Assembly (NCBI RefSeq): GCF_034134805.1
Contig: NZ_CP139419.1
Location: forward strand, 1,240,001 to 1,304,000
Origin: Streptococcus sp. S5
Lineage (GTDB): Bacteria > Bacillota > Bacilli > Lactobacillales > Streptococcaceae
Direction: 5' to 3'
DNA: 64,000 nucleotides
The first letter of the stretch is position 1. Each line of letters begins with the position of its first letter. The position numbers and the translations under genes were made by a program. This document shows, in pieces, positions 55,590 through 64,000 of this stretch. The notes beneath the pieces are model-generated. The model saw nothing but the letters and a program-made list of their open reading frames with translations. It had not been told where the DNA came from and searched no databases.

Positions 55590-57095
55590 TTATGTATTTT
55601 CTTTCTTGGTAAATCCTGCTAGACCGATCGAAGCGACTAGTAAAATTTGCGGTAAGAATTGGATGAGGTAGCGGGTCTTCCCTCCTTCAAAGATGGTTAA
55701 GAAGAGCAAGCCACCAAAAACCGCTAAGGAAAGGAAGTTAAAGTCATCTGTATCTCGGCGTTTGAGATAAGCTCCAACCAAACCAGCTGATAGGACGATC
55801 CAGATCAGCTGCTTGACAAATTCATAATACCTGTACTGCGGGCGATCAATGCTGAGAAAATAGGTCCGCACCCATTTTGCCAGACCATTATTTTTAGTCA
55901 GGGGTGCATAGAGAGGATTGATAAAAGGCGTCTTCTCATACTCTACATCTCGGTAGAGCCAGCCCAGGGTTCCTTCTGCTACCGTCAAGGATTGCTTGTA
56001 GTAGATATGCCCGATCAAACCGAACGGACCGTACTCCTTGAGACGGCGCTTGATTTCTTTGATCACATTTTCTTTTTTAAAGAGTCCATTGTTGTAATCC
56101 GAGCGCTTATCCTCATCGATATAGGCCAACAAGCCTTCTTTCATATCTTCTTGATTGTGGCCCATATCCGTCAAGCCCAGATTGATAAACAAGAGAGGTC
56201 CTTTAGCCAGCCCTTCTTGTTTCAAGATCGGTACAACTCTTTGATGATTGACCGCCGTATTCAATCCTGCAAAGACAAAGCCCGTCATCACCACGGTCAC
56301 CGTAGCAATCTTTCCAAAGGCCTTCCAATTTCCTCTAAAGAAAAGCACAGTCCAAAAGGCAATCAAGACAATAATTGTCGTTGGACGAATCAACATGGAT
56401 AGGCCAGATAAGATGCCCAAGCCAACTATCTTTTTCCAAGAGATGCTTGCTTGGTCTTCCTTCAAGAGATCCAAGGCCCACCATAACTGAAGAGCGATCA
56501 AAGGAAGCGGCGGAATGTCCGTATACATGGAATAGAAATAAGGCGAGTAACAGATCAAGCTCACATAGAAGAGATAGACTAGATCAGCCGTTTTTTGATT
56601 GAAATGCTTCTGGGACAGCTTGTACAAGAGGACTGCACCCAGATTGACATAGAGGATATTGAGAGCCTGCATGACCCACAGACCGCTAGAGCCAAATAAA
56701 ACATAGAAAAACTTCTCGTAAAGAAAGAGCGGAATGTTATTGGGATTGCGACTGAGGTAGTTGGTGATAGAAGATTGCTTAAGAAGATCAAAAGCCCCTT
56801 TGAAAACAACCGCAGCATCCCGACGGATAAAGAGCTCCGCACAAACCATAACAATCAACTGAAAGACAACCGCTCCAAGTAAGAAGCCTTTTTTATGCCG
56901 AGTCAACCAAGCAAAGGCACTCTTTAGCCCATCGCGTTTCAGCCAGGCTAGCAGAAATAACAATCCAGCACCTAAAATGGCTAGCCATGAAATCTCTCTC
57001 AGATAGATCACACTGATCAAGAACCAGTGGACCATCACTAGCAACATGACAACATGAAGCATCCCAAATAGAATACGTTTACTTTTCGATAACAT
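55590..57095 (-). CDS. Large multi-span membrane protein, GT39-like glycosyltransferase (GT-C fold)
   Basis: 501 residues with about 11-12 membrane segments and an extracellular loop carrying a charged block. The start is MLSKSKRILFGMLHVVMLLVMVHW. The first loop has INL/RRDAAVVFKGAF with acidic residues, as in GT-C enzymes that use lipid-linked sugars. Streptococcal homologues are annotated as conserved integral membrane or mannosyltransferase-like proteins. The -10 (TGA TATAAT) ends 6 nt before the ATG; codon 12 is a possible alternative start. Function not established. Confidence 0.75.
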   Translation of the reverse strand: MLSKSKRILFGMLHVVMLLVMVHWFLISVIYLREISWLAILGAGLLFLLAWLKRDGLKSAFAWLTRHKKGFLLGAVVFQLIVMVCAELFIRRDAAVVFKGAFDLLKQSSITNYLSRNPNNIPLFLYEKFFYVLFGSSGLWVMQALNILYVNLGAVLLYKLSQKHFNQKTADLVYLFYVSLICYSPYFYSMYTDIPPLPLIALQLWWALDLLKEDQASISWKKIVGLGILSGLSMLIRPTTIIVLIAFWTVLFFRGNWKAFGKIATVTVVMTGFVFAGLNTAVNHQRVVPILKQEGLAKGPLLFINLGLTDMGHNQEDMKEGLLAYIDEDKRSDYNNGLFKKENVIKEIKRRLKEYGPFGLIGHIYYKQSLTVAEGTLGWLYRDVEYEKTPFINPLYAPLTKNNGLAKWVRTYFLSIDRPQYRYYEFVKQLIWIVLSAGLVGAYLKRRDTDDFNFLSLAVFGGLLFLTIFEGGKTRYLIQFLPQILLVASIGLAGFTKKENT

Positions 57096-57101
57096 AGGTC
57101 C

Positions 57102-57110
57102 ATTATATCA
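57102..57110 (-). promoter_or_regulatory. Extended -10 of the GT-C gene, predicted leaderless transcript
   Basis: Minus strand TGA TATAAT (57102-57107), then GGACCT, then ATG 57095. The T tract of the preceding terminator lies 3 bp upstream. Confidence 0.65.
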
Positions 57111-57132
57111 AAAAAACAGCATTTCTGCTGTT
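57108..57132 (-). terminator. Terminator of the small-membrane-protein genes, fused to the next promoter
   Basis: AACAGCA/TGCTGTT with a 4-nt loop followed by TTTTTT on the minus strand; the next -10 starts within 3 bp. Confidence 0.75.
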
Positions 57133-57171
57133 ATGGGGTGGTAGGAAATCATTAAGGTTGGGGAATAATCT

Positions 57172-57369
57172 TTAATCTTTAGGATCTTCCTTAAAATCAA
57201 ACTCAATTTCCCGAGGCTCTGTGAATTCAAGGCCTCTATAAAAGAGAACGACCAACAAATATAAAATCAATCCCAAAAACAAGCGCATTTGAACAAAATA
57301 TGCTAAAAACAGGACTATCATGCTTAAACAAACCAGGGCAAACAATTGACGTTTTCTTATTTTTCGCAT
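57172..57369 (-). CDS. Small membrane protein, unknown
   Basis: 65 residues: basic start MRKIRKRQ, two adjacent membrane segments, then an acidic tail EIEFDFKEDPKD. Its ATG directly follows the TGA of the upstream gene, so translation is coupled. No family recognised. Confidence 0.7.
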   Translation of the reverse strand: MRKIRKRQLFALVCLSMIVLFLAYFVQMRLFLGLILYLLVVLFYRGLEFTEPREIEFDFKEDPKD

Positions 57370-57867
57370 TCACCACACCTCGATTCCATTTGCTGTTTTT
57401 TGAAGATACTCTACTGGTTTTATCTGACCAACAAATACTAGTTCTGCTTCATTTTTCTTAACAAACCGTTTCAACTGCACATATCTAGCAATAGCGACCA
57501 GCCATAAAGTGATCATAACTGCAAATAGAAACAAAAAGACATTTATCGCCCCTTCTCTAACATTCAAATCAAGATTTGCTTTCCCAAAGAAAAGGTCCAT
57601 GGGAAGGATCTTTATAAATGTCCTTGCTAATAATAGGCCTAGTGGAACACCAATCAAAGAATAAATATTTGCTGGTGCTTTCTTTGAAAAAATTTGATCT
57701 TTAAACGAATGGTTGGTCTGGTACACTTTTCGGTACTTGTCGAAAGGGATTTTACTATTGCGTTTGACGATGAATTCTTCCCCTTGATCTGTCACCAACA
57801 AAAAGTACCCCCAGAGTGGCCTTTTCCCATTCAAACTGATATTAAAACATTGACCTCTTTTGATCAT
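57370..57867 (-). CDS. Membrane protein, unknown, streptococcal type
   Basis: 165 residues from ATG 57867 (GAGAGG seven nt upstream); five more codons upstream are open. A soluble N-terminal part (GKRPLWGYFLLVTDQGEEFIVKRNS) is followed by two membrane segments near residues 65-85 and 105-130. No known domain. In a run of three or four small membrane proteins. Confidence 0.7.
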   Translation of the reverse strand: MIKRGQCFNISLNGKRPLWGYFLLVTDQGEEFIVKRNSKIPFDKYRKVYQTNHSFKDQIFSKKAPANIYSLIGVPLGLLLARTFIKILPMDLFFGKANLDLNVREGAINVFLFLFAVMITLWLVAIARYVQLKRFVKKNEAELVFVGQIKPVEYLQKTANGIEVW

Positions 57868-57933
57868 TGAAAATCCTCTCATTCAACCAAACATATATGA
57901 ATGTGCTTTTTATTTCAGATAGGTCGGAACAAT

Positions 57934-58425
57934 TCAACCTAACAAAGCTAGAATACATACTAACCCAAGATAAATTCCAACCGTTAGAATCATTCCGATT
58001 TTATAGAAACCGACTAAGCCGGCATATCGTTCGACAAAACCAATCTGTGGCTTGCTTGGATTATAAAAGACTGTCATAGGAGACCCAATTGGGAATATCA
58101 TCCGCAAATCTAGATTTTTACCTGCTCCAAGAACATAGGTTCTATCGAAAACATTGGTTTGTCTTGACTTAGAAGAAGTCTCTCTGAAATAAGCGTAGGT
58201 AAAGGTCTTTTGGTATCTTTCACCCTCGACTTGATACTCCACCTCAGGCAGAGAAATAAGCAGTTGATTTTTGGAATCAAAAGCAACTACTTCTCCCATA
58301 ACTTTTGCGGTAGATTCTGTTTTCACTTTTATTTCACGACGATAAAAGATGTAAAAGATGAGCAGAATGATCAGGAAAATAAGGGTAAGAATGCCCAAAC
58401 TAAGCCAGAATATTGTTACTGTCAT
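57934..58425 (-). CDS. DUF3592-like membrane protein
   Basis: 163 residues with N- and C-terminal membrane helices around a beta-rich extracytoplasmic part (VEYQVEGERYQKTF, FPIGSPMTVFYNPSKP), the layout of DUF3592 proteins. The YNPSKP motif is typical. Function unknown. AAAGGG before ATG. Confidence 0.7.
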   Translation of the reverse strand: MTVTIFWLSLGILTLIFLIILLIFYIFYRREIKVKTESTAKVMGEVVAFDSKNQLLISLPEVEYQVEGERYQKTFTYAYFRETSSKSRQTNVFDRTYVLGAGKNLDLRMIFPIGSPMTVFYNPSKPQIGFVERYAGLVGFYKIGMILTVGIYLGLVCILALLG

Positions 58426-58480
58426 TGATTTTTTACCCTTTCACATAAACTAGTTGATTTCAAATCCCTTGAAAAGATTT

Positions 58481-59080
58481 TTATTCTCCCCTTTTCAACC
58501 AATTCTGTTGCTGCGCTTTTTCTGCAAAATCTTTTGCTTTGTTTATATCTAGTGAATTTGAATCTGATGGGGCATTGGATTCAATCTCTTCTTTCAATTC
58601 TTGTAAAGTTTGAACATCTTTCGGAGTCAAATTGGAGATCGAGTTAGATTCTTTTTCTGTCGAACTTTCTGGAACAGACTGAATCTCTCGATAGGTTCTG
58701 ATCACTTCAGTTCCTGCGTCTGTTGTCGGAAGAGGACGATAGAACATGAAGAAACCAATAATGACAATCAGAAGAGCCGTAATGGATACAAGAAACCCTT
58801 TCTGCAGATTCTCCTCAGGAAGTTTAGTATCTTTAGTAGACAAGACTTTCCAGTCTGGATGTTCTTCCTCAGCTTCTTTTTTGGCGTTGAAAGCAGGGGT
58901 AACCAAGAATTGGTTCATCAAGGTCAGTGCCCCCAAGGCCATCAATAAAAATGGGATATGACGTGATTTACTAATGACCACTAAAATTCCTCCTGCAATA
59001 GCAATCAAACTGATGATGATATTGACGGTAAACCAGACCCGAGCCTGCTTCTTCATTTGCAAATAATCTTCTTTTGACAT
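58481..59080 (-). CDS. Membrane protein with cytoplasmic-face helical tail, unknown
   Basis: 199 residues from ATG 59080 (AAGGGAGAATAAG upstream). Two membrane segments, a linker (about 55-80), another membrane segment, then a Ser/Glu-rich region and a helical end (LQELKEEIESN, KDFAEKAQQQNWLKRG). No family recognised. Confidence 0.7.
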   Translation of the reverse strand: MSKEDYLQMKKQARVWFTVNIIISLIAIAGGILVVISKSRHIPFLLMALGALTLMNQFLVTPAFNAKKEAEEEHPDWKVLSTKDTKLPEENLQKGFLVSITALLIVIIGFFMFYRPLPTTDAGTEVIRTYREIQSVPESSTEKESNSISNLTPKDVQTLQELKEEIESNAPSDSNSLDINKAKDFAEKAQQQNWLKRGE

Positions 59081-59190
59081 CTTATTCTCCCTTAAAAATA
59101 GTTTTTCCTTCATCCATAAAAACAATTACTACTATCATACCGGATTTTACTTTGAGAATCAAGTTAACCACCAACTAGTGAAAAGAGTAT

Positions 59191-59215
59191 AAAAAAGAAG
59201 CGTTAAAAACGCTTC
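59191..59215 (-). terminator. pyrE terminator
   Basis: Minus strand GAAGCGTT/AACGCTTC with a short T loop and TTTTTTA. Confidence 0.85.
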
Positions 59216-59222
59216 AGTTGTT

Positions 59223-59855
59223 TTATTTATTTTGCCAAGTTTCTTGGTTTTCCTTGAAACGGTGCAACAACTCTAAGCCTTCAGAAGTGATGTAACCTTG
59301 TTCTTCTGCCAAATGAATCAATTCTGTATAGTTAGACAAGGTTTCAAGTTGAACGCCAGCTTCCGCAAATTTCTTATCGGCCTTCTCCAATTGGTAAGTG
59401 AAGATAGCTACGACACCAAGAACGTCCGCACCTTCACGCTTGGCAGCTGCGACAGCATCCAAGACAGATCCACCAGTAGAAATCAAATCTTCCACTACGA
59501 CCATCTTCTGACCTTGTGGTACACGGCCTTCGATTTGGTTTCCAGCACCGTGGTCTTTTGGTTTGCTACGAATGTAGGCAAATGGCAAATTCATCTTATC
59601 CGCAATAATCGCTCCGTGAGGAATCCCTGCAGTTGCTGTACCTGCAATCACTTCTACTTCAGGGAAAGCTTCCTTGATTTTATCTACAAATCCATTTTCG
59701 ATCAAGGTACGAGTTTCAGGATAAGCGAGGGTTACACGGTTATCTGTATAAATAGGGGATTTGATCCCAGATGCCCAAGTGAAAGGTTCTTCCGGTTTCA
59801 AATAAACCGCTTCGATTTTCAAAAGATGGCTAGCAATATCTTTAGCTAATGACAT
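59223..59855 (-). CDS. pyrE: Orotate phosphoribosyltransferase
   Basis: 210 residues. Transfers PRPP to orotate, giving OMP. Seen: [40 protein letters not shown] and the PRPP motif [19 protein letters not shown] before ATG. 353 bp downstream of pyrF; the gap holds a triple hairpin array, so its expression may be partly uncoupled from pyrF. Confidence 0.97.
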   Translation of the reverse strand: MSLAKDIASHLLKIEAVYLKPEEPFTWASGIKSPIYTDNRVTLAYPETRTLIENGFVDKIKEAFPEVEVIAGTATAGIPHGAIIADKMNLPFAYIRSKPKDHGAGNQIEGRVPQGQKMVVVEDLISTGGSVLDAVAAAKREGADVLGVVAIFTYQLEKADKKFAEAGVQLETLSNYTELIHLAEEQGYITSEGLELLHRFKENQETWQNK

Positions 59856-60208
59856 GACAACTCCTTTTTACGATTTTAATCATATACGAATTAAATCAAT
59901 TATTGATTTAAACAACAACATTACAGGTTAGTGAATGCGTTAGGAAAGGCCCTATCGGGCTCCGATTATTCCGACGTTCACAGAAGAGAAACGATCATTT
60001 TCTCTTCTGTGATCTAGTGAATGCGTTAGGGAAGGTCCCGTAGGACTTCCCGTAGAGCTACAAAAGTTTCACTTTTAGTAGCGATTAGTGTTCCGACGAT
60101 TTAGAGGATAAAACGATTATTTTTATCCTCTAAATCTAGTGAATAGTTTAGGGAAGGCCCTATCGGGCTTCCCGTAGAACGTCTTGAAGCACAGCTTCTT
60201 AGACGTTC
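59856..60208. repeat. Triple imperfect-palindrome array between pyrF and pyrE
   Basis: Three units share the core CTAGTGAAT.G.TTAGGGAAGG, each continued by CCCTATCGGGCTTCCC or a variant that folds on itself (about 59930, 60014, 60137). Between cores lie unit-specific hairpins with long stems: CACAGAAGAGAAA/TTTCTCTTCTGTG (loop with ACGAT), GCTACAAAAG/CTTTTAGTAGC, ATTTAGAGGATAAAA/TTTTTATCCTCTAAAT (loop with ACGAT) and GAACGTCT.GAAGC/GCTTC..AGACGTTC. The motif TTCCGACG recurs before two of them. No gene is seen. Confidence 0.8.
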
Positions 60209-60901
60209 TTAACTATTCCACTGTCTCTTAATTTCATGGTAAGCATCCCATGGGTTTTCTGCTTGAATAATTGGACGTCCAACAACAATATAGTCAGATC
60301 CAATTTTATGAGCTTCTTGTGGCGTCATAACCCGTTTTTGGTCACCAATTTCAGCTCCTGCTGGTCGAATCCCTGGTGTGACACAGACAAAGTCTGATGA
60401 AGTGGCATCCTTGATCAAAGCTACTTCATGGGCTGAACAAACAACGCCATCCAAGCCTGCTTCTTGCGCCTTGCGAGCGTAATTAACTACAGATTCTTGG
60501 ACCGTTGTTTGGATGTTTTGGCAATCACGCATGTCTTCCTCACTGGTAGAAGTCAACTGGGTCACGGCTACCAATTTAGCTCCTTCACCAAGAGCTGCCT
60601 TGGCTTCGCGCATCATCTCTACACCACCGGCTGCGTGGACCGTCACCATATCTACTCCGAAAGTCCCCAGTACGGACATGGCTGATTTGACTGTATTTGG
60701 GATATCATGCAATTTTAAATCAAGGAAAATACTGTGTCCAAGCCCTTTGAGGTAATGTACAATTTCAGGACCAACTGCATAGAAAAATTCCATTCCGATT
60801 TTTACAAATAATTTTTCGTCTTCTGGAAAATGCTCTAAAAAGTTTTTGACATCATCGAAAGCTGGGAAGTCAAGGGCGATAATAGGACGTTCTTCACGCA
60901 T
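60209..60901 (-). CDS. pyrF: Orotidine 5'-phosphate decarboxylase
   Basis: 230 residues. OMP to UMP. The catalytic network [10 protein letters not shown] (Asp61, Lys63, Asp66) and [18 protein letters not shown] and TPGIRP are seen. AAAGGAG before the ATG. A PyrR-type attenuator lies upstream. Confidence 0.97.
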   Translation of the reverse strand: MREERPIIALDFPAFDDVKNFLEHFPEDEKLFVKIGMEFFYAVGPEIVHYLKGLGHSIFLDLKLHDIPNTVKSAMSVLGTFGVDMVTVHAAGGVEMMREAKAALGEGAKLVAVTQLTSTSEEDMRDCQNIQTTVQESVVNYARKAQEAGLDGVVCSAHEVALIKDATSSDFVCVTPGIRPAGAEIGDQKRVMTPQEAHKIGSDYIVVGRPIIQAENPWDAYHEIKRQWNS

Positions 60902-60939
60902 GGATTACTCCTTTTTTTGATTGATCATTTTGTCTACAA

Positions 60940-61054
60940 AAAAACCTTGCCCGAGGCAAGGTTACACGAAAATTAGGTAGGAACAACTACCATGATTCAC
61001 CGTCTAGACCTTAGGAGCCTCTCTGGACTGCTTTAAAGGTTTTTATTTATTGTA
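60940..61054 (-). promoter_or_regulatory. PyrR-dependent attenuator and promoter of pyrFE
   Basis: Promoter TTGACT (61072-61077), 17 bp, TACAAT (61049-61054). The leader RNA contains CAGTCCAGAGAGGCTCC, a match to the PyrR loop ARUCCNGNGAGGYU, and ends with terminator AACCTTGCC/GGGCAAGGTTTTTTT (60940-60963). Confidence 0.9.
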
Positions 61055-61081
61055 GTACGATATTTGGGAAAAGTCAAGGAT

Positions 61082-62029
<948 letters not shown>

Positions 62030-62836
62030 CTACATCACAATCGTACCGGTTTCAAAGACCGGTCCGTCTTCACACACGCGCTTATTAGCTGCTTGGCTTT
62101 CATTTTCCAGATGCACTACACAGGCATAGCAAGCCCCCATCCCACAAGCCATTCGTGATTCCATGGAAATGTAGGCGCGGGGATGGTCATGAAATTTGGT
62201 ATTGACATATTTGAGCATGCCAGGTGCTCCACAAGAATAGATAGCGTCAAACTCCTGGTCCATCTGATCAATAACCGTAGAGACATAGCCCTTAGTGCCA
62301 TAAGTCCCATCGTCTGTCGTTACAGTGACATGAGCCACCTGAGAAAGCTCTTCTTCCAAAATGACGGCGTCTTTGGTCGCAAAGCCGACAACCACTTCAA
62401 CTTCTACCCCTTGCTCATGGAGTTGTTTGGCCACTTGGACCAAAGGAGGAACACCGATCCCGCCACCAATAATCAAGGCTTTCTGACCTTGGCCAAGATT
62501 GGTGAGATCAAAGCCATTTCCCTGAGGCCCCATGACACTGAGTTTGCTACCGATTGGCAATTGGGAAAAGATAGCTGTCCCCCCACCTTCGATGCGGTAG
62601 ATCAAGCGACACGTCTGTGTCTCAGGATCAATCTCAGCAATTGAAATCGGACGGCGAAGGAGCTTGGACCCATCAGGGACGCGGATATGAAGGAATTGAC
62701 CTGGCAGCATCTGCGCCACCATTTCGCCCTTCAGGATCATAGAATAGATGCGGGGAGCGATCTCTTCTTGAGCGACTAGCTCCATCTCCTCCATCATGAT
62801 TTTGCCAAAGCGTTTTTTACAACTGTCACTGACCAT
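62030..62836 (-). CDS. pyrK: Dihydroorotate dehydrogenase electron transfer subunit
   Basis: 268 residues. FAD and 2Fe-2S protein passing electrons from PyrD to NAD. FAD-binding LLRRPISIAEID, the NAD motif IGGGIGVPPLVQVAKQL and four cysteines CGMGACYACV plus a later Cys in RVCEDGPVF for the cluster. The ATG at 62836 has GAGGAAA upstream; a shorter start at 62797 is possible. First gene after a strong promoter and PyrR leader. Confidence 0.95.
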   Translation of the reverse strand: MVSDSCKKRFGKIMMEEMELVAQEEIAPRIYSMILKGEMVAQMLPGQFLHIRVPDGSKLLRRPISIAEIDPETQTCRLIYRIEGGGTAIFSQLPIGSKLSVMGPQGNGFDLTNLGQGQKALIIGGGIGVPPLVQVAKQLHEQGVEVEVVVGFATKDAVILEEELSQVAHVTVTTDDGTYGTKGYVSTVIDQMDQEFDAIYSCGAPGMLKYVNTKFHDHPRAYISMESRMACGMGACYACVVHLENESQAANKRVCEDGPVFETGTIVM

Positions 62837-62865
62837 TGATTTCCTCTTCTTTCTTTCAGCAAAAA

Positions 62866-63006
62866 AGACCTCGCAAAAGCAAGGCCCTACAAATGATCAG
62901 CTAGACACAGTCTGCTGATCTTTTTTCTGTCTTTCCTTGCAGGCCTCTCTGGACCTCTTAAAGGTTAAATTTGTCTCATTATATCGCGCTCCTTCTCGCT
63001 TGTCAA
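62866..63006 (-). promoter_or_regulatory. PyrR-dependent attenuator and promoter of pyrKD
   Basis: Consensus promoter TTGACA (63001-63006), 17 bp, TATAAT (62978-62983). The leader has GGTCCAGAGAGGCC (PyrR loop, one mismatch at the first A), further hairpins, and terminator GGCCTTGC/GCGAGGTC with TTTTTT (62866-62886). Confidence 0.9.
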
Positions 63007-63021
63007 GTAGAAATCGGTAGC

Positions 63022-64000
63022 TTACGAAGCTTTCTTGGGATCAAAATCTTCTGGGATCGGTTTGATGTATTGCATGGCGATTCTGTTTTCAGGCTTACGA
63101 TCAACTAGATAAAGAACCAGTAAAAAGAGCCATTCCAAGGGTTTCATTAGGTAGTAAATCAGGTCCATAGCCCATTTCTTCTTGATGTGTTTAGCAAAGG
63201 GATAGCCATAGCGGTCATAATTGCGACGCAAGAAGCGATGGAATCGCGGCGCCTTTTCTTCTAGTACCTGTTCAAAGGCATTGGCGATACAGAGCTGGCG
63301 ATTGACAACGACTGGATGACCGTGGCGGACGCCCATCCGCTGTGGCTTGACAACTTTTTCATGCCCACCAGCCGCAACCGTACAGAGATAGTGCTCATCA
63401 ATGATGAGATTCTGAGGAGGGATCTTCTGTGAGAAGGCCCAGTCAGCTGTATTGGTCCAGGCCTTGATCATGGAATCCGGTTGCTGCCCAAAGAGCATGA
63501 GAACGAAAACAACAAGAGCAAGAGTTGGAAGAGCGACAAGGACCGCTAGCCAAGGCCAGTTGCGCGACTTGTTTAAGAGCTGATGGAGCCATTGAAGTAG
63601 ACGATTCTTATAGCTTATCTCTGTTCGATCTTCCTGCCACTCCTTGATACGAACCCATAAGAGATGGATGGAATAGATCAGTAAGAAAAAGGTGTGAAAA
63701 CTTGCTACCTGCAGTTGATTATCAAAAACTAAGAGGAGAACCACTCCTCCTAGAATGCCACTGATGCAGAAGACATTTGCTAGTGGCGAGAGTGAATTCG
63801 CATCCCGGTAGGAATAGATAATCAAGGCAAGTAAAGTAAGAGCTGCCAGTGTGAAGAAGGTCGGATAGGCTCCAGACCAGATCAGGGCATGTTTCTGAGA
63901 ATTGATTAAACTCTCACTCCAATCGTAAAAAGTCATCTCCTTGACGATGTAAATGAAAATCGCTTCGAGAAAGCAACCAAAGAGTCCAAACCAAAGAACA
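63022..64000 (-). CDS. DUF6688-like membrane protein, 5' end outside window
   Basis: The frame is open to the right edge, and the upstream codons read VLWFGLFGCFLEAIFIYIVK, another membrane helix. The internal ATG at 63936 has AAGGAG touching it without spacer, so it is unlikely to be the start. The visible part has about five membrane segments, then GGHEKVVKPQRMGVRHGH and a Cys/His region, and a final hydrophobic stretch (LIYYLMKPLEWLFLLVLYLVD) near the end. Family call from recall; function unknown. Confidence 0.7.
   Translation of the reverse strand, partial: VLWFGLFGCFLEAIFIYIVKEMTFYDWSESLINSQKHALIWSGAYPTFFTLAALTLLALIIYSYRDANSLSPLANVFCISGILGGVVLLLVFDNQLQVASFHTFFLLIYSIHLLWVRIKEWQEDRTEISYKNRLLQWLHQLLNKSRNWPWLAVLVALPTLALVVFVLMLFGQQPDSMIKAWTNTADWAFSQKIPPQNLIIDEHYLCTVAAGGHEKVVKPQRMGVRHGHPVVVNRQLCIANAFEQVLEEKAPRFHRFLRRNYDRYGYPFAKHIKKKWAMDLIYYLMKPLEWLFLLVLYLVDRKPENRIAMQYIKPIPEDFDPKKAS

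Noticed and set aside
59940..60206. CRISPR-like regular repeats between pyrF and pyrE
   Set aside because: Only three units, unequal length, and the intervening parts are self-complementary hairpins rather than spacers; no cas genes.

Overview
The window is a stretch of chromosome from a low-GC Gram-positive coccus, almost certainly an oral Streptococcus of the Sanguinis/Mitis side of the genus (species not determined). The reasons are the gene orders relQ-nadK-rluD-pta, prs-nifS-DUF1831-DUF4649-rex-radC, gyrA-srtA with ldh divergent, plsY/parE/parC/ilvE and ung-mutX-pyrC, together with streptococcal-type GyrA, ParC, RelQ, MutX and SrtA proteins, a ComX-type box at radC, and CodY, PyrR and CcpA-type sites. 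No rRNA, prophage, IS transposase or CRISPR array was seen.

Layout. 1-7 kb: end of a PAS-domain protein, a thiol-redox pair (TlpA-like lipoprotein and CcdA), BrnQ, a YdcF-type membrane protein, a GNAT enzyme and a MATE exporter. 7-13 kb: fhs, a CoA-precursor cluster (coaB, coaC, ECF S component), phosphoglucomutase and a thioredoxin-like protein. 13-24 kb: cysteine-free MutY, the pta-rluD-nadK-relQ operon divergent from a CYTH protein, then prs, nifS and rex, then radC and sortase A. 24-31 kb: gyrA, ldh, three tRNAs, ribosomal protein S1 and ilvE. 31-39 kb: parC and parE, split by a 3.3-kb accessory insert (ANT(6)-like nucleotidyltransferase, Fic remnant, GNAT, AT-rich SEC-C protein). 40-45 kb: an unusual four-gene operon (SDR, ceramide-glucosyltransferase-like GT2, alpha/beta hydrolase, MGT-type GT1), a tandem pair of unknown paralogues and a YrdC-like protein. 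46-51 kb: leuABCD with a 17-codon Leu leader peptide and attenuator. 51-64 kb: YpmS/YpmR pair, pyrC-mutX-ung, a large membrane glycosyltransferase, a set of small membrane proteins, and pyrKD plus pyrFE behind two PyrR attenuators.

How it works together. Amino-acid control is visible at several loci: a perfect CodY box at ilvE, a near-perfect one at the YrdC-like gene, weaker ones at leuA, pgm and a GNAT gene, plus leucine attenuation. Pyrimidine genes are in three transcription units, two with PyrR attenuators. Redox and carbon control appear through Rex and a cre-like site between gyrA and ldh.

Most unusual points: (i) six genes have an extended -10 or -10 box exactly 6 nt before the ATG, which predicts leaderless mRNAs; (ii) five near-identical copies of a 178-bp, three-hairpin intergenic element plus one diverged relative; (iii) an inverted pair of 170-bp repeats with compensatory stem changes; (iv) a triple hairpin array between pyrF and pyrE; (v) the uncharacterised glycolipid-like operon; (vi) the SEC-C gene and gene debris between parE and parC.
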